From assembly GCA_003254925.1 (NCBI GenBank), contig QANZ01013908.1, forward strand, positions 1-64,000: a DNA stretch of 64,000 nt. Direction: 5' to 3'. The notes beneath the pieces are model-generated. The model was not told where the DNA came from. It made no database searches and saw nothing but the letters and a program-made list of their open reading frames with translations. The stretch's first letter is position 1. Every line of letters starts with the position of its first letter. Shown here one piece after another: positions 45,682 to 57,054 of the stretch. Made by a program: the position numbers and the translations under genes. Origin of the DNA: Chamaecrista fasciculata (taxonomy: Eukaryota; Streptophyta; Magnoliopsida; Fabales; Fabaceae).

Positions 45682-46476
45682 CTAGGAAACACGGAGGCGT
45701 GTCGGCATGTCCGACACGTGTTGGACACGGATACACGTGCGACAGGTGTACGACACGTGTTAGACACCGACACGGCTACGACATGCGTATGACATGTGTC
45801 TCGGTGTATCGAGATAGTTTAGCGGCTTTTAGCAACTTGGACACGGCTTGGACACAGCTCGACACGGCTTGGACATAACTTTCCCTTAAATGTAAATTTT
45901 TTAACCTAGAAAAGTAAATGGGTTTTCTCATATCGCTTTCGACAAAACTATTTCGACAACTTTTGCTTCGTTCACCGGTGTTCATCATTGTTCAGTGTCG
46001 TTCATTGTCGTGCACTATTGGTCATCGTTGTTCAACATCACTCATCATCGTTTGATGAACCGGAGTTGGAAGAGGTTATATTTACTGATGAAGGCAACAA
46101 CAATAGTAGAAGACAAAATGAAATTGATCTTTAGATAACTTTTCAGCTAGATTCTTCAAGAAATATTCTGCTTGTTTACTTATATATGCCTATTAGATTC
46201 TAGTACATATTTTGGTAATGCATAGAAAGAATACTCCATTTATGATTTTTTGAATATGGAGTGCGAACATATATATGACACCATTTGCAATTTCTGAAGT
46301 TTTTATCAGTCTTTATGAATTTTTGATTATTTTCATTTTGTCTTTTCTTGAAATTATAATATATTATATAATATATATATATGTCGTGTCGTGTCCTGTA
46401 AAATTAAGAATTTGAGGTGACGACGTGTTCGTGTCTATGTCGTGCCCCGTGTCCGTGTCTGATCTGTGCTTCCTAG
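45682..46476 (+). mobile_element. hAT-type element, 795 bp, internal deletion derivative
   Basis: Ends CTAGGAAACAC and GTGCTTCCTAG, flanked by perfect 8-bp CATATAAG (45674-45681 and 46477-46484). Subterminal DNA is full of GACACG/CGTGTC motifs in both orientations, typical of hAT transposase-binding arrays. An internal frame DEPELEEVIFTDEG...EIDL ending in TAG at about 46133 looks like the acidic C-terminus of a hAT transposase. Confidence 0.85.
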
Positions 46477-46491
46477 CATATAAGTTTAAGG

Positions 46492-46809
46492 CTATGAAGC
46501 ATGGACACTGACACGGACACGTCAGATTCTTAAAAATGCACAACACGACACGCATATATTTATATATATATAAATAATTAAAAGTCCTTAAATTTTGATG
46601 AGAATTTTAAAAATTGCAATATATACATTCATAATATATGTCATATGTGATATTATTTTCTATTGTTTGTCCTGATAAAGTCACAAAAAATCGATTTGAT
46701 ATTATGAAACTTATAAATATGTATCATGTGGGTGTCGTACTAGTGTCAGGCACGGACACGTGTCCGATACGGTGACACGCTGTCAAAATGAAGTGTCTAT
46801 GCTTCATAG
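46492..46809. mobile_element. hAT-like MITE, CTATGAAGCATGGACAC ends
   Basis: Left CTATGAAGCATGGACACTGA pairs with right AAGTGTCTATGCTTCATAG. Flanks GTTTAAGG (46484-46491) and ATTTAAGG (46810-46817) agree at 7 of 8 positions. Same family at 59054-59397. The left duplication shares a base with that of the neighbouring element, so two insertions hit almost the same place. Confidence 0.8.
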
Positions 46810-47114
46810 ATTTAAGGTTATATTAGGGACATATATAAACATCTATGAGTTTTAAAAACTGACTGTTATATTCTTTAAGCTTTCAACTTCGATCACTAAG
46901 TTTTAAAATTTGATAGATAGATTCCCTTGACATTCAAATAAATTGACAAACAAACCTTAAACTTTCAAAAAAGTGTAGCTACTTAAGAGTATTGAGTGAT
47001 TGAAGTTGAAAATTGATATATCAGTCAACCTATTTTAAAGCTAAAATCTATCCGTTAATCTATAAAACTCAAGAATCTTAAACGGTCGAAATTAAAAACT
47101 CAAGGAGTTTATCT

Positions 47115-47612
47115 TAGAGCCGGGTTGGCTCACCACGAGTTAAATTATAGATGGCATAGAGCTAGGTTGGCTCACCACAAGTTCTAGCTCACCTGGGCTG
47201 GCTCACACGAGATAAAATTCTATCAACTCAACTCACCAAGTTGGCCTGGTGAGCTGGTTGGCTTACTTAACCCACCAAACTATCTTTTACTTTTTTAAAT
47301 TCTAAGTATTTTTTAATAGTAAAATTTTAAAAATAATGGTAAATCACCTAATTATCATATATTAGTACTAACATTTTTTTACATACTATAATTTATTAAA
47401 ATATATTATTTTTATATTCAAAATATAATTTTTTGAAAAAATAAATAAGTGGGTTGGTGAGCTCAACTCGCCTAATTGATTTCCCATGACTCATAAGTTA
47501 AGTAAACCGACCCACACGAGTTAAAATTGTGAGTCAAATTTTCTTCAACCAAACTCACTAAAATAATGAGATAAAGGGGCCAACCCAATATATGGGCCCA
47601 GTTTGGCGACTG
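47115..47612. repeat. Repeat with GGTTGGCTCACC motifs, copy 1
   Basis: GTTGGCTCACCACAAGTTCT and TAGCTCACC-GGCTGGCTCAC recur at 50141-50600 in the same order. The inverted CCAACC motifs near the right end suggest a TIR element, perhaps hAT, but no target duplication was found. Confidence 0.6.
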
Positions 47613-47646
47613 AAACTTAAACCGGAGGAACATAATTGTATTGATC

Positions 47647-47894
47647 AAACACCCTTTTTGGTCCCTCAATTGTTACTGAGTCGAGGAATCGGTCCCTCAA
47701 TTGTGGGAAACTACAACTCAGTCCCTCAATTGTACAATCCCGTTTACGTTTTGGTCTCTCACGTCTGGTCCGTTAGTGATAGAGGTGTTAAGTGATGACG
47801 TGTCACCGTTATCTGCTTAGGTGGCCGTTAAATGCTTAGTTGAGGGACCAAATCCTCGACTCAGTAACAATTGAGGGACCAAAAAGGGGGTTTT
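47647..47894. mobile_element. MITE with GGTCCCTCAATTG termini, copy 2
   Basis: Near-complete match, in inverse orientation, to 12587-12833; ends CCCTTTTTGGTCCCTCAATTG and the inverse. Confidence 0.88.
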
Positions 47895-47934
47895 CTAAAA
47901 TTAGTATCCAACTCATTTCCACTTGACACCTCAT

Positions 47935-48400
47935 TAAAACTACTCTCTTGCAATTTGGTCCCAAAACCCCTAAATCCCCTAAAAACTTTTTTTTAATCCT
48001 CTTATTCATCTTTTTCATTCATTTTAATCCCAAATGCTAAAAATAAAATTGTAAAGTATCCCAAAACCCTTCCAAACATTCCAATTAAGTCCTTAAATGT
48101 ATTAAAAACCCTAAAACTAAAGCCCCAAACTCTAAACCCTAAACCCTAAAATCCTAAACTCTAAACCCTAAAACCCTAAATTCCTAAAATTGTAAAGTGT
48201 CCCAAAACTCTTCCAAACATTCCAATTTAGTCCTTAAAAGTATTAAAAACCCTAAAATCCTAAAACCTTAAACTCTAAAACCCTAAACCCTAAAATCTAA
48301 AACCCTAAACCCCTAAACCCTAAATCCTAAACCCCTAAAAAAACTACTCTCTTGCAATTTGGTCCCTAAATCCTACTTTCCTCTTCATCTTTCATCATCT
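47935..48400. repeat. Telomere-like CCCTAAA tract within direct repeats
   Basis: Many copies of CCCTAAA and variants (CCTAAA, CTCTAAA) fill about 48104-48335. The tract sits in larger direct repeats: ACTACTCTCTTGCAATTTGG at about 47940 and 48343, and CTTCCAAACATTCCAATT at about 48068 and 48210. The repeats are degenerate, unlike an active telomere. Confidence 0.8.
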
Positions 48401-49080
48401 TTCATCATCTTCATCTTCTCATCCACTCCAAACCCCAAACCACAAAACCCTAAAACTACACAACCAGAAATCACCAAAGATTACACAAGTTTCATCAATT
48501 CATCAATTCTTGATTAAAAAAATTTAGTTCATCATCAGTTTATATCATCATCATCATCATTCATCAGTTCATCATCCAAAAATTAAAAAAAAAATCAGTT
48601 CATCATTAGTTCATATCATCATCATCATCATCATTCATCAGCCGAAAAGCTCTCGTGGCAACGAAGGAAGGAATCGAGAAGCTTAGAGACTCATGAGAGA
48701 GAAAGCAAGTCGCGACAAAGTGAACATGTGGCGTCGTTGAGCTTTCCATGGAGTGAACCTGATGGTCGCGACAGAGACTCAAAAGGAACGGCCGAAATGG
48801 GTAAACGACGACGGCGACGACGAGTTTTCATCATCAGTCGCAGGCATTCTCTCGGAATTTCTTCAAAATCGAAAGAAACCCCAAACTTTCTCCCCCAATT
48901 CGAATTCGAACCCTAAGAAATGAATGAATGTATCTNTGAAAATGAAGGTTTTTCTTAGGACAGTTTTGCAGTTTACATATGTATCATGTAGCATGCAGCA
49001 CCTACTACTATGTTCCAAATTATAATAAACTATTACTTCTTAGTTCTTACATCAGCCACATAAACTATAAATCCCATATA
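48401..49080. other. Unassigned DNA with CATCAT tracts and one N
   Basis: CATCAT microsatellites occur at about 48545-48562 and 48618-48640. A 62-codon plus-strand frame (48728-48916) is Arg-rich and lacks any family feature; not called. A single N at 48936 marks an uncertain base. Confidence 0.5.
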
Positions 49081-49496
49081 TGTTAGATAGTTTGTAATAT
49101 GGAAATGAAAAGAAGTCTCACATTAGGCAACTCAAAGTGTACTTCATAGTATATATTATAGAATCCATTTATGCTATTAAATTATATATATATATTAAAT
49201 GGCTTTGGGTCTCAAGTTAATTTTCAATTATTTTAATCATTTTAAATATAGCAATGGATTAAATATTTGTAGCAACGAATATGTCTGTTAGAAATACCTT
49301 TTCACATAAACAGATACGTCTATTTAATGGTGCCTTTTCATATTCTATAAATAAACAGTTCTATGAGTTTTGTTGTATCTTGAGAGAGATATTTTGTGGA
49401 TAATCCTATAGCACAGGCATAATCTCTTAAAAGAAAGTGTATTACTCACGCCTCAAAACCCACAATTCTCTTCTTCTCATACTCTATTTTCCAACA
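49081..49496 (+). mobile_element. Solo LTR, 416 bp
   Basis: Starts TGTTAGATAG and ends TTTTCCAACA (TGTT...AACA), with AAGTCTCACATTAGGC and a TATAAATAAACAG promoter-like region inside. Flanked by ATATA on both sides (low complexity, so weak). Solo LTRs arise from LTR-LTR recombination. No internal region is present nearby. Confidence 0.7.
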
Positions 49497-49570
49497 ATAT
49501 ATATATATGTATAAATATATATATATATATTTACGCTACTCATGATTTGTGTGTTTATAAAAACTTGGGC

Positions 49571-50020
49571 CAAAGTGTAAACTTGGTCCCATATTTTTTA
49601 CTAAGTTTTCAAATTGGTCCTATATATTTATTTTGTAAGGTAAAGTTTAAGTGGTAAGTACCGGTATCCCGCTAGAGTCAAGAAATACCTCTTGACCTCT
49701 TTGAGAATTTACGAGAAGAATTTACATATCGTTTTATGTCTTTTTTTTTAGAATTGGTCACATATATTTGAGCCTGGTCTCATATCTTTTTTGTTGCAGA
49801 TCTGGTCTCATATTTTTGGGTCAGGTGCAAAATTTGTTCCATATCTTTTGCAAAAATATAAGACCAATTTTCGAACTTGACCAAAAGATATGAGACAAAA
49901 AATGATATGGGACCAAATTAAGACCTTTTGGAAAGATATGGGACCAAAAGTACAACAAAAAAATATATATGACCAAATTGAAAACTGAATAAAATATATG
50001 AGACTAAATTTATATTTGAC
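49571..50020. mobile_element. GGTCAAA-family MITE with a nested insertion
   Basis: Left GGCCAAAGTGTAAACTTGGTC pairs with right TAAATTTATATTTGACC. About 49637-49745 is unrelated unique-looking sequence ending in a T run, probably a nested insertion. No target duplication found for the outer element. Confidence 0.6.
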
Positions 50021-50140
50021 CTAATAATTTGGTATGTGGCGATAAGGATGGATGAGACCTATAATAAAAAGAAAAAGTAATAGAGTCTCTTACGAGCATC
50101 GGCATGAAGTTCCAAATCTAAGTAATAGTATTAGGTCCTT

Positions 50141-50600
50141 TAGCCGAGTTAGCTCACCACAAGTTCTAGCTCACCCAGGCTGGCTCACGCACACGAGCCA
50201 TAATCCTTTGTGAGTCAGAATTCTGCCAGCCCGACTCACCAAATTAATGAGACAACCAAACTAATTTTTATTTGTTTCTTTTTTCTTTTGTTTTTTTTAA
50301 TTCTAAGTATTTTTTTCAATAGTAAAATTTTAAAATAATGATGAATTTTCTAATTATCATATATTAATATTAATATTTTTTTACATGCTATAACTCGTAA
50401 AAATATAATTGTTTTTATATTAATTTTTAAAAAAAATAAAATAAACAATTGGGTTGGAGAGCCGCGACCTATCCACCAACTTGCAGATTAAATGATCCAA
50501 ACCCACACGAGTCAAAATGTGGAGCCAAAATTTCATCAATTCAACTCATAAAAAAAGTGGGATAAACAAGCTAACCCACAGGCTTGATTTGACGACTCTA
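50141..50600. repeat. Repeat with AGCTCACCACAAGTTCTAGC, copy 2
   Basis: Same order of motifs as 47115-47612; right end GACGACTCTA. Confidence 0.6.
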
Positions 50601-52329
50601 TCTTAAATCTAGAGAGTATAAGTGCATTTTGACCCAAAAAAAAATTCAAGAGGATAATTTTCCAAATTACACCTATTTAGGTGAAATTGTAATTAAATTT
50701 TACCAAAAAAATATCTCATAAAATTACTATTAAATATAAGAATTTTTATCGAAACAAAATAATTCTCTGTTTTGAGGCACGAACCCAACTAAATGGGATT
50801 CTCTATATCTTGTGAATTTGATTTCCTAGAATATATTCACGTTGGAAGCAAGCGTGATTTTGTTTTTTTCTAAACATGAATGCGAATATGATATGAAAAA
50901 TGAGAGATATATATGTTCGAATTTCCATATCAAAGAAAACTAACTTGCTCTCGTCAATGCTATCGATCATCAATATCATAGAAGTGCAACAAATACGCGA
51001 TTCCTATAGTTTTCCAAGTCTCAGACTTAAATACTATAAATATTTATATATTTCTTTTAAAGATTTGAAAAGTGTTGAAGTCCCACATCGCTTAGTTAAA
51101 GGGCCTTATAACACTATATATATATATAATGGGACAATCCTCTCCCTTTGAGAGCTCTTTTGAGGAGAGTTAGGCATTTCTAAAAAAGGAACTTACTTTA
51201 CTTTTGAGTTATACAAACAACAAAGACAAGTTAATTAAGGCGGCTTTAAGTCAATCAAAAAACGTATTAGAGTTTTGATCTCTCTCAAAAAAAGAAGAAG
51301 CTGGAAGCATAATTAACCATGTCCAAAGTCCAAATCCTATATCCCACAATTCAGATCTTAAAACTTTCAAAGTTTGGTGGAATTAACTCCAGTGTCTAAC
51401 ACTCAAACTCTAATCTAGGCTTGACATGAGATTTCATCTATTGTTAACCAATTAAGTGCATGTGCCAATTTCTTCATGCCCAATATAAGATATGTAAAGT
51501 TCAACATGTGGGATATACGTGTGTGCGTGTTTTAGGTATATTGTGCCAATAACTTGTAATCCAGTGACTTAGGTATTAATTGAAGAAGTACCATCTGGTC
51601 TAAAAAAAAGTGAAGTTGCATGTGTGTGTTTTAGAATGCAGAACTCTTGCTTTATAAGTAGCAGAAACATGAAGTTGAAATCCCTATTAAGATTAGCACT
51701 AAAAAATTTTATGGAACTAGATTCACATTTTGAGTCAAGTTGAGAGCATTTAATACTGCTTGTTTGACTTATTAGCTCAGCCTCCACTTCCTCTTTTTCT
51801 TACCGCACTAATTAAGCTTGCGATTATGATAAATATGCTAATATTCCTTTTGTTATTCAGTCTTTTCTCTGAGTTTAATTAGAGAGGAAAAGCCAGCATC
51901 TACACTTTTTAAGCCATTTTTCATACAATCTTGCAAGCGACAAAAACTGCTGAAAATAGTTTTCTATATATAAAGTGAAAGAAACAATGTGACGCAAGAA
52001 CCAACATTTTTTTTTGGTAAAGAACAACAACTTTGTTTTATGCCAAATTAAATAAGGAAAGATGCAAGGAAAAAGTATGTAAAGAGATAGACACTTGTGA
52101 CTTGTGAGAATACTACCAAACAAAATTTCAAAGATCAAAATCATTTTGTCAATCATTATAAAAAATAATAATTAATTTATTTTTATTTAACTAAAATTAA
52201 TAAATTAATTAAAAATTCACTAATTAAAATTTAGTCTATTAGTTTACTCTTTATACTTTCTTTGTTACAAAAAAAAAAAGAACAAACAAGGAAATTGTAG
52301 ACTGTTCCTTGCCCTTTATTGAGAAAACT
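50601..52329. other. Non-coding DNA with a possible LTR fragment
   Basis: 51073 onward reads TGTTGAAGTCCCACATCG, a phrase typical of plant LTR starts, followed by TATATATATATAATGGG and GAGAGCTCTTTTGAGGAGAG; the right end cannot be fixed. Otherwise no gene. Confidence 0.45.
51073..51180 (+). mobile_element. LTR-like fragment
   Basis: TGTTGAAGTCCCACATCGCT with a nearby TATA-like run and AGTTAGGC; resembles the start of a plant LTR. No partner LTR in the window. Confidence 0.45.
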
Positions 52330-52337
52330 GTTATATG

Positions 52338-52854
52338 CAAGGTTATTAAAACCGGACCGGCCATTGAACCGGTCGAAGGAGGGGTTCAAGGTTCAATGGT
52401 TCAACCGGGGTCCAACCGGGGTCGGACCGTTGATAAATAAATAAATTAAAAATAATAAAAAAACCTATATATGATAAAATTTTAATTCAAATATTCATAA
52501 TTAGGTTACAAAATACAATTATAACATTAATATATTAATACAATTTTCATAAATTAACATGAATTAATATAGAGATAATCAATTTTCATAATGTTCAACA
52601 ATATAATATCATCAAGTGACATTTTATGATCACTTTCTCTATCAAATTTTGGTTCATAATCAACATTCTCTAATATTTGACCCATAATTATAAGAAAAAG
52701 ACAAAAAAAAATCAACAAAAAAAAAAAAGAAAAAAAATAATAAACCAGGACCGGTTCAACCGATTTGCCTCCGGTTCAGGCCGGTTCGCCCGGTTTTTGG
52801 CCGGTTCTCGGACTGGCCTATGACCGGCCGGTCCGGTCCGTTTTAATAACTATG
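52338..52854. mobile_element. hAT-like element, CCGG family copy 3
   Basis: CAAGGTTATTAAAACCGG at the left, CCGTTTTAATAACTATG at the right, with perfect 8-bp GTTATATG at 52330-52337 and 52855-52862. Clustered GGTTCAACCGG motifs near both ends; AT-rich non-coding interior. Confidence 0.88.
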
Positions 52855-53007
52855 GTTATATGTGTGCAAGTGTCAACCTATGAACTATCACAAGTTTATT
52901 AGTTTGAGAATTTTACTGCAAATTGATGAGTTGTAATTATTAGTAAGGAGGTTTGTCAAATAGCTGATTTAATTAGAGCTCCGGTATATATATATATATA
53001 TATATTT

Positions 53008-53980
53008 TGTTAGTGTGAATGAAACAACCAAGAGGGGGTTGAATTGGTATTTTAAAACTTTTCAATTTATTCAACTTAGTTCCTTAAAAGGAGTTCTTGC
53101 AAACAATTAGTCAGAGACAGATAAGGAGTTAAGAGATCTGAGAGATCACACCGTGATATATAGTGGTTCACACTAAGTTTGCACTTGATGTTACGTCCAC
53201 TCCTCCTCAAGCACACAGCAAGAGAGTTTTTATAATGAGGGTAACAAGTACACAAGAGCTAACTCTTTTCCTGGGGGTTCACCACACTTGGTTTTACAAG
53301 CTCAACAAGTACAATAACAACCCAATGTCACAAGAAGCTTTTGAAGCTATTACCAAACCTATCCAACCTTAAACACTAAGGCTCACCCAAAGGGTTTTAC
53401 GCAGGAAGCTAGAAATGTCTTCTAGGAACTACACAGAGAAAGAGTAGAAGGAATTGAGTTTTTCTCACTATAAGAATAGTCACTAAGACTGTATAGCACT
53501 AAGCTAAAATTGAAGAGAGTACAGAGAAATATATGATCGTTGTGAGTTGTTTGTATCTTGTATATTATATCTCTCCAGTTCTTGTTCTGCTTCATATATA
53601 TAGAGTCTCTGAAGGAACTAGCCGTTAAGTGCTGAAGCTTCAATGGTCCAATGTAGCAATGACTCTTTCTAAAGATGAGAGCAAGGTTATCCATCTTGAG
53701 ATCTTGATCAATCTCTGATTTGATCTTGCATTTAATGATTGGATGGAGCTTCACGTTTTTCTTCTTTCTCAACGTTTCTTTTATAGGTTCTGAGTAGCAC
53801 ACAGCACGTCAGTACCTTTTGCATTGTAGTTTTCAAGTTCTTCTTCTTGAGTCAGAGAGATGGTGAGCAGAGTAGGTAGCTTGTCTTCTTTTTGTACTTG
53901 TTTCCTACATCACACAGACAGTAAAGGAGCATTTCCTTGAAAGGAAACTAGCGCAGTACAAGTTCTTTTTTATAAATGGT
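53008..53980 (+). repeat. Long dispersed repeat, copy 1 (about 950 bp)
   Basis: Starts TGTTAGTGTGAATGAAACAA and runs parallel with 63154-64000 in the same orientation over at least 850 bp, with roughly one difference in ten by eye. Apparent frames (such as VHTKFALDVTSTP) occur in both copies but diverge by frameshift, so they are not a conserved gene. The TG start would fit an LTR, but no primer-binding site or polypurine tract is convincing. Confidence 0.75.
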
Positions 53981-54124
53981 AAAAGCCAGAATTTCAGGAA
54001 AAATGTTTGCAAAAGCTAAGAAGTGAACTAATTAATCACTTATAGAGGATTTGACTTTCAGACTTTGGGGTTGATAATAAAGCATTTGTCATTATCGGAA
54101 ACATAAACCCTTATTTTGTTAACA

Positions 54125-54155
54125 AATAATTAATTAATTAATTAATTAATAATTC
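54125..54155. repeat. (TTAA)n simple repeat
   Basis: Tandem ATTA units. Confidence 0.8.
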
Positions 54156-54843
54156 ATTAAACAAAATTTAGTCCAACATATATGTATTGCATATTTGCAT
54201 AAAAATGAAAATTCTGTATTGAGTTCATCACCAAGAGATGATATTCATGAATTTCTCTTCTAGAGCTGTATGCCTGTATTATTAGGCATGCATGCATGCT
54301 TGATCAGTTGATCCGAGGTCCTAACATTAGAATTTTTATTTAAACAAATTATAACGAGTCCCGAAATGCATGGCATGAAATAATTAATGGGAAACTTTGG
54401 TGAAAGATACCTAGATAATAAAGTGGTTTTTTTTTTTCATCAGTTCTTAATTAATTACCTTATAAAGGAAATTTGTGAAAACCTCACCTAGCAGCTGGTG
54501 GGATATCACTGACAATGGAGGCTTAACCTTTGAAAATATGAACCCCTATTAATAGAGAAGAATGTAATTGCCTACCTATTGATGATATAAGCCTGTGAAA
54601 CTATTCACTCCCTATAATGCCTAAAAATAGCCTATGATTTGGGTTTTACGCAAATAAACACACATTAATTAGTTTCATGTATGAGATGTTACATATATGT
54701 ATTTTTTCGCGATTTTTTTTTCTTTAAGAAGTCCCTAATTTACAATAATTGCTATAAAGATGATTTTTCTTCAGTTTTTGTGCATTCAGTAGTTGATGGC
54801 TCCCAAGTAATAAAACGATGAGATTTAAACTTATTACTTAAAA

Positions 54844-55170
54844 GGTCAAAGTGTAAATGTGGTATCATATCTTTTGCTCAGTTTCTAATTTGGTCTCATA
54901 TTTTTTTGTTGTATTTTTTGTCCCAAGTTTTTGGGTCAATTGCATAATTGGTCCTATATTTTCGGATCAAGTGTAGAATTTGCAAAGATATGGAAATCAC
55001 TTCTACATCTGACCAAAAATGATATAGGACCAAATTGATACTTTTTGCAAAGATATGAGACCAAATTGGGATCTTTTGCAAAGAAATGAGACCAAAAGTG
55101 TAACAAAAAAAGTTACGTGACCAATTTGGGAACTCAACAAAAAATATGGGACCAAATTTGTAGTTTGACC
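54844..55170. mobile_element. MULE-type MITE, 327 bp, 9-bp duplication TACTTAAAA
   Basis: Termini GGTCAAAGTGTAAATGTGG and AATTTGTAGTTTGACC; exact TACTTAAAA at 54835-54843 and 55171-55179. The arms carry ATATCTTTTGCTCA and inverse GCAAAGATATG phrases. Confidence 0.9.
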
Positions 55171-55179
55171 TACTTAAAA

Positions 55180-56188
55180 AAATTACCATATACTCATATA
55201 GTGATGATATATTTCTCACCTAATTGTTTGATTAAAAACTCTGATAATATATAAAGTTAATGCCCAGAAATTAAACACGACTTAAATATTGTCTTTTAAC
55301 AATATATATCGTCAAAATTCTCAGGCGATCTAATTAGTTGATTTTTCTTTTTCAGGGCATCTTTTAGTGTTCAACTTTTGAAAAGTTCTAAACGCTCCTA
55401 TTTCAATTCCTTCTCCTTTTCTTTTCTTAATTATAAATCAATTTACACTTTTGGCCCACTTCCATGCATGCAAGAAAAGACTTTCTACGTACGTATTTGA
55501 ATTTGTATAATTAAAATAATCTTCATATATCTTTTTTCTTCTTCTTAATTAATTATATTTTTCCTGCATGATGATTTGAAGGGAGAAGGGACAGCTTTGT
55601 ACATGTAATTAATATGTTTTCGAATTCATTAATTTGCTATGTATATGCTCGCTGGGGTCACGTACGTGATTTATTAGAATTGAAATAAATCAATAATCAA
55701 GATGAATTAAAATATGGGACCATTTTCCTTTATAAATCATATGATCCATGTCAACCCTACAGGTTACTTCAAAGCTATTTAGATGTCGCGTCCTATGCCA
55801 GCTTTGATTTAATAATTGAAGTTTCGTGTTTTCTTTAAATTAAGAAATTTAATATCACATGATTAAATTTTGAGCCATACTTTTTAGTATTAATTTGACT
55901 ATCTTATGTCTCTTTGTCGTTTATAATGTTTTGTGGGGGAGGCTTACAGCTAGCTGATATTGTGCTATTGTTTAAGATTAAGAATAATTTTTGCGATTTT
56001 TTTTGAAAAATTCGTTCTTATATTATGGTTCAGGAAGTTAATCTAGACAGAAATAGGAGTTCAGAAAAATCAGTATTTGCCGAAACTTGATAAATATACA
56101 GTTTTTTTATTGTAAAAGGAAAAGAGAAGTAGGTTAATTTGGAAAGACTGAATAGGCCCTACTTTACTCAACTTATTCGCAAGATATT
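55180..56188. other. Non-coding DNA
   Basis: No gene, RNA or bounded element recognised. Confidence 0.45.
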
Positions 56189-56197
56189 TAAAAATAA

Positions 56198-57045
56198 GGT
56201 CAAAAATCAATTTTGGTCCCTAGTGTTTATCAAAAGTTTCATTTTTGTCCCTAATATTTTTTTGGTTCCATTTTGGTTTAAATGTTTTGTAAAAGTTTCA
56301 TCATTGATCCGTAGCTGACTATTGAATATAGTCATATCTCTCTTGTTTCAAACCCGAATATAATTAAATTAAAGTCATGAGTTAAATTTGATGAATTCTT
56401 TCTTTGCTTAATTGGAGTCATCAACAAACTAGGTCAAATTCAATATAAAATTGGGCTTGAAAATGAGCCGCTTATTTCATGAATTTAGCCATATCTCTCT
56501 CTTGTTTCAAATCCAAATGCAACAAAATCAGAGCTACAAGTTACTTTTGACGACTTCTTTCTTTGTCTAGTTGACATTGTTGACAAATAAGATCAAATAA
56601 TACTCTGAAAGTTAATATCGATGTTTTGACCAAACTTATTTTCGGAGTATTATTTGATCTTGTTTGCTAGTGGCCCCAACTGGATAAAGAAAGAATTCGT
56701 CAAGAATAATTTGTAATTCCGATTTCGTTGCATTCAAACTTGAACCGAGAGAGATATAACCAATTCCATGAAACAAACGGCCCATTTTTTGGCTAAATTT
56801 GATGTTCGAATGGACCTTGTTTGTCACTGACTCCAACTAGGAAAATAAATAACTCATCAAATTTAACTCGTAGCATTTATTTAATCACATTCTGGTTTGA
56901 AAGGAGAGAAATATGATCATATTCAATAGTTAGAGATCAATGATAAAATTTTTAAGAAACATTAAGAATCAAAATGGAATAAAAAAAATTAGGGACCAAA
57001 ACAAAACTTTAGGTAAACGTTAGGGACCAAAATAAGTTTTTGACC
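56198..57045. mobile_element. Foldback MULE-type element, 848 bp
   Basis: Termini GGTCAAAAATCAATTTTGGTC and CAAAATAAGTTTTTGACC; flanks TAAAAATAA (56189-56197) and TAAAAATAT (57046-57054) agree at 8 of 9. The arms pair over long stretches (TCTTTCTTTG...TTTGAC inside, inverted near 56680-56700). Related internal phrases (CATATCTCTCT-TTTCAA) occur at 62103-62561. Confidence 0.82.
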
Positions 57046-57054
57046 TAAAAATAT

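Noticed and set aside
48728-48916. Arg-rich 62-residue frame
   Set aside because: No domain, no splice or promoter context, adjoining low-complexity CATCAT repeats; more likely chance in a GC-richer patch.
53163-53372. Conserved-looking frames in the two 950-bp repeats (also 63315-63527)
   Set aside because: Similar only because the DNA is repeated; frames diverge through indels after about 45 codons, so no selection on protein.
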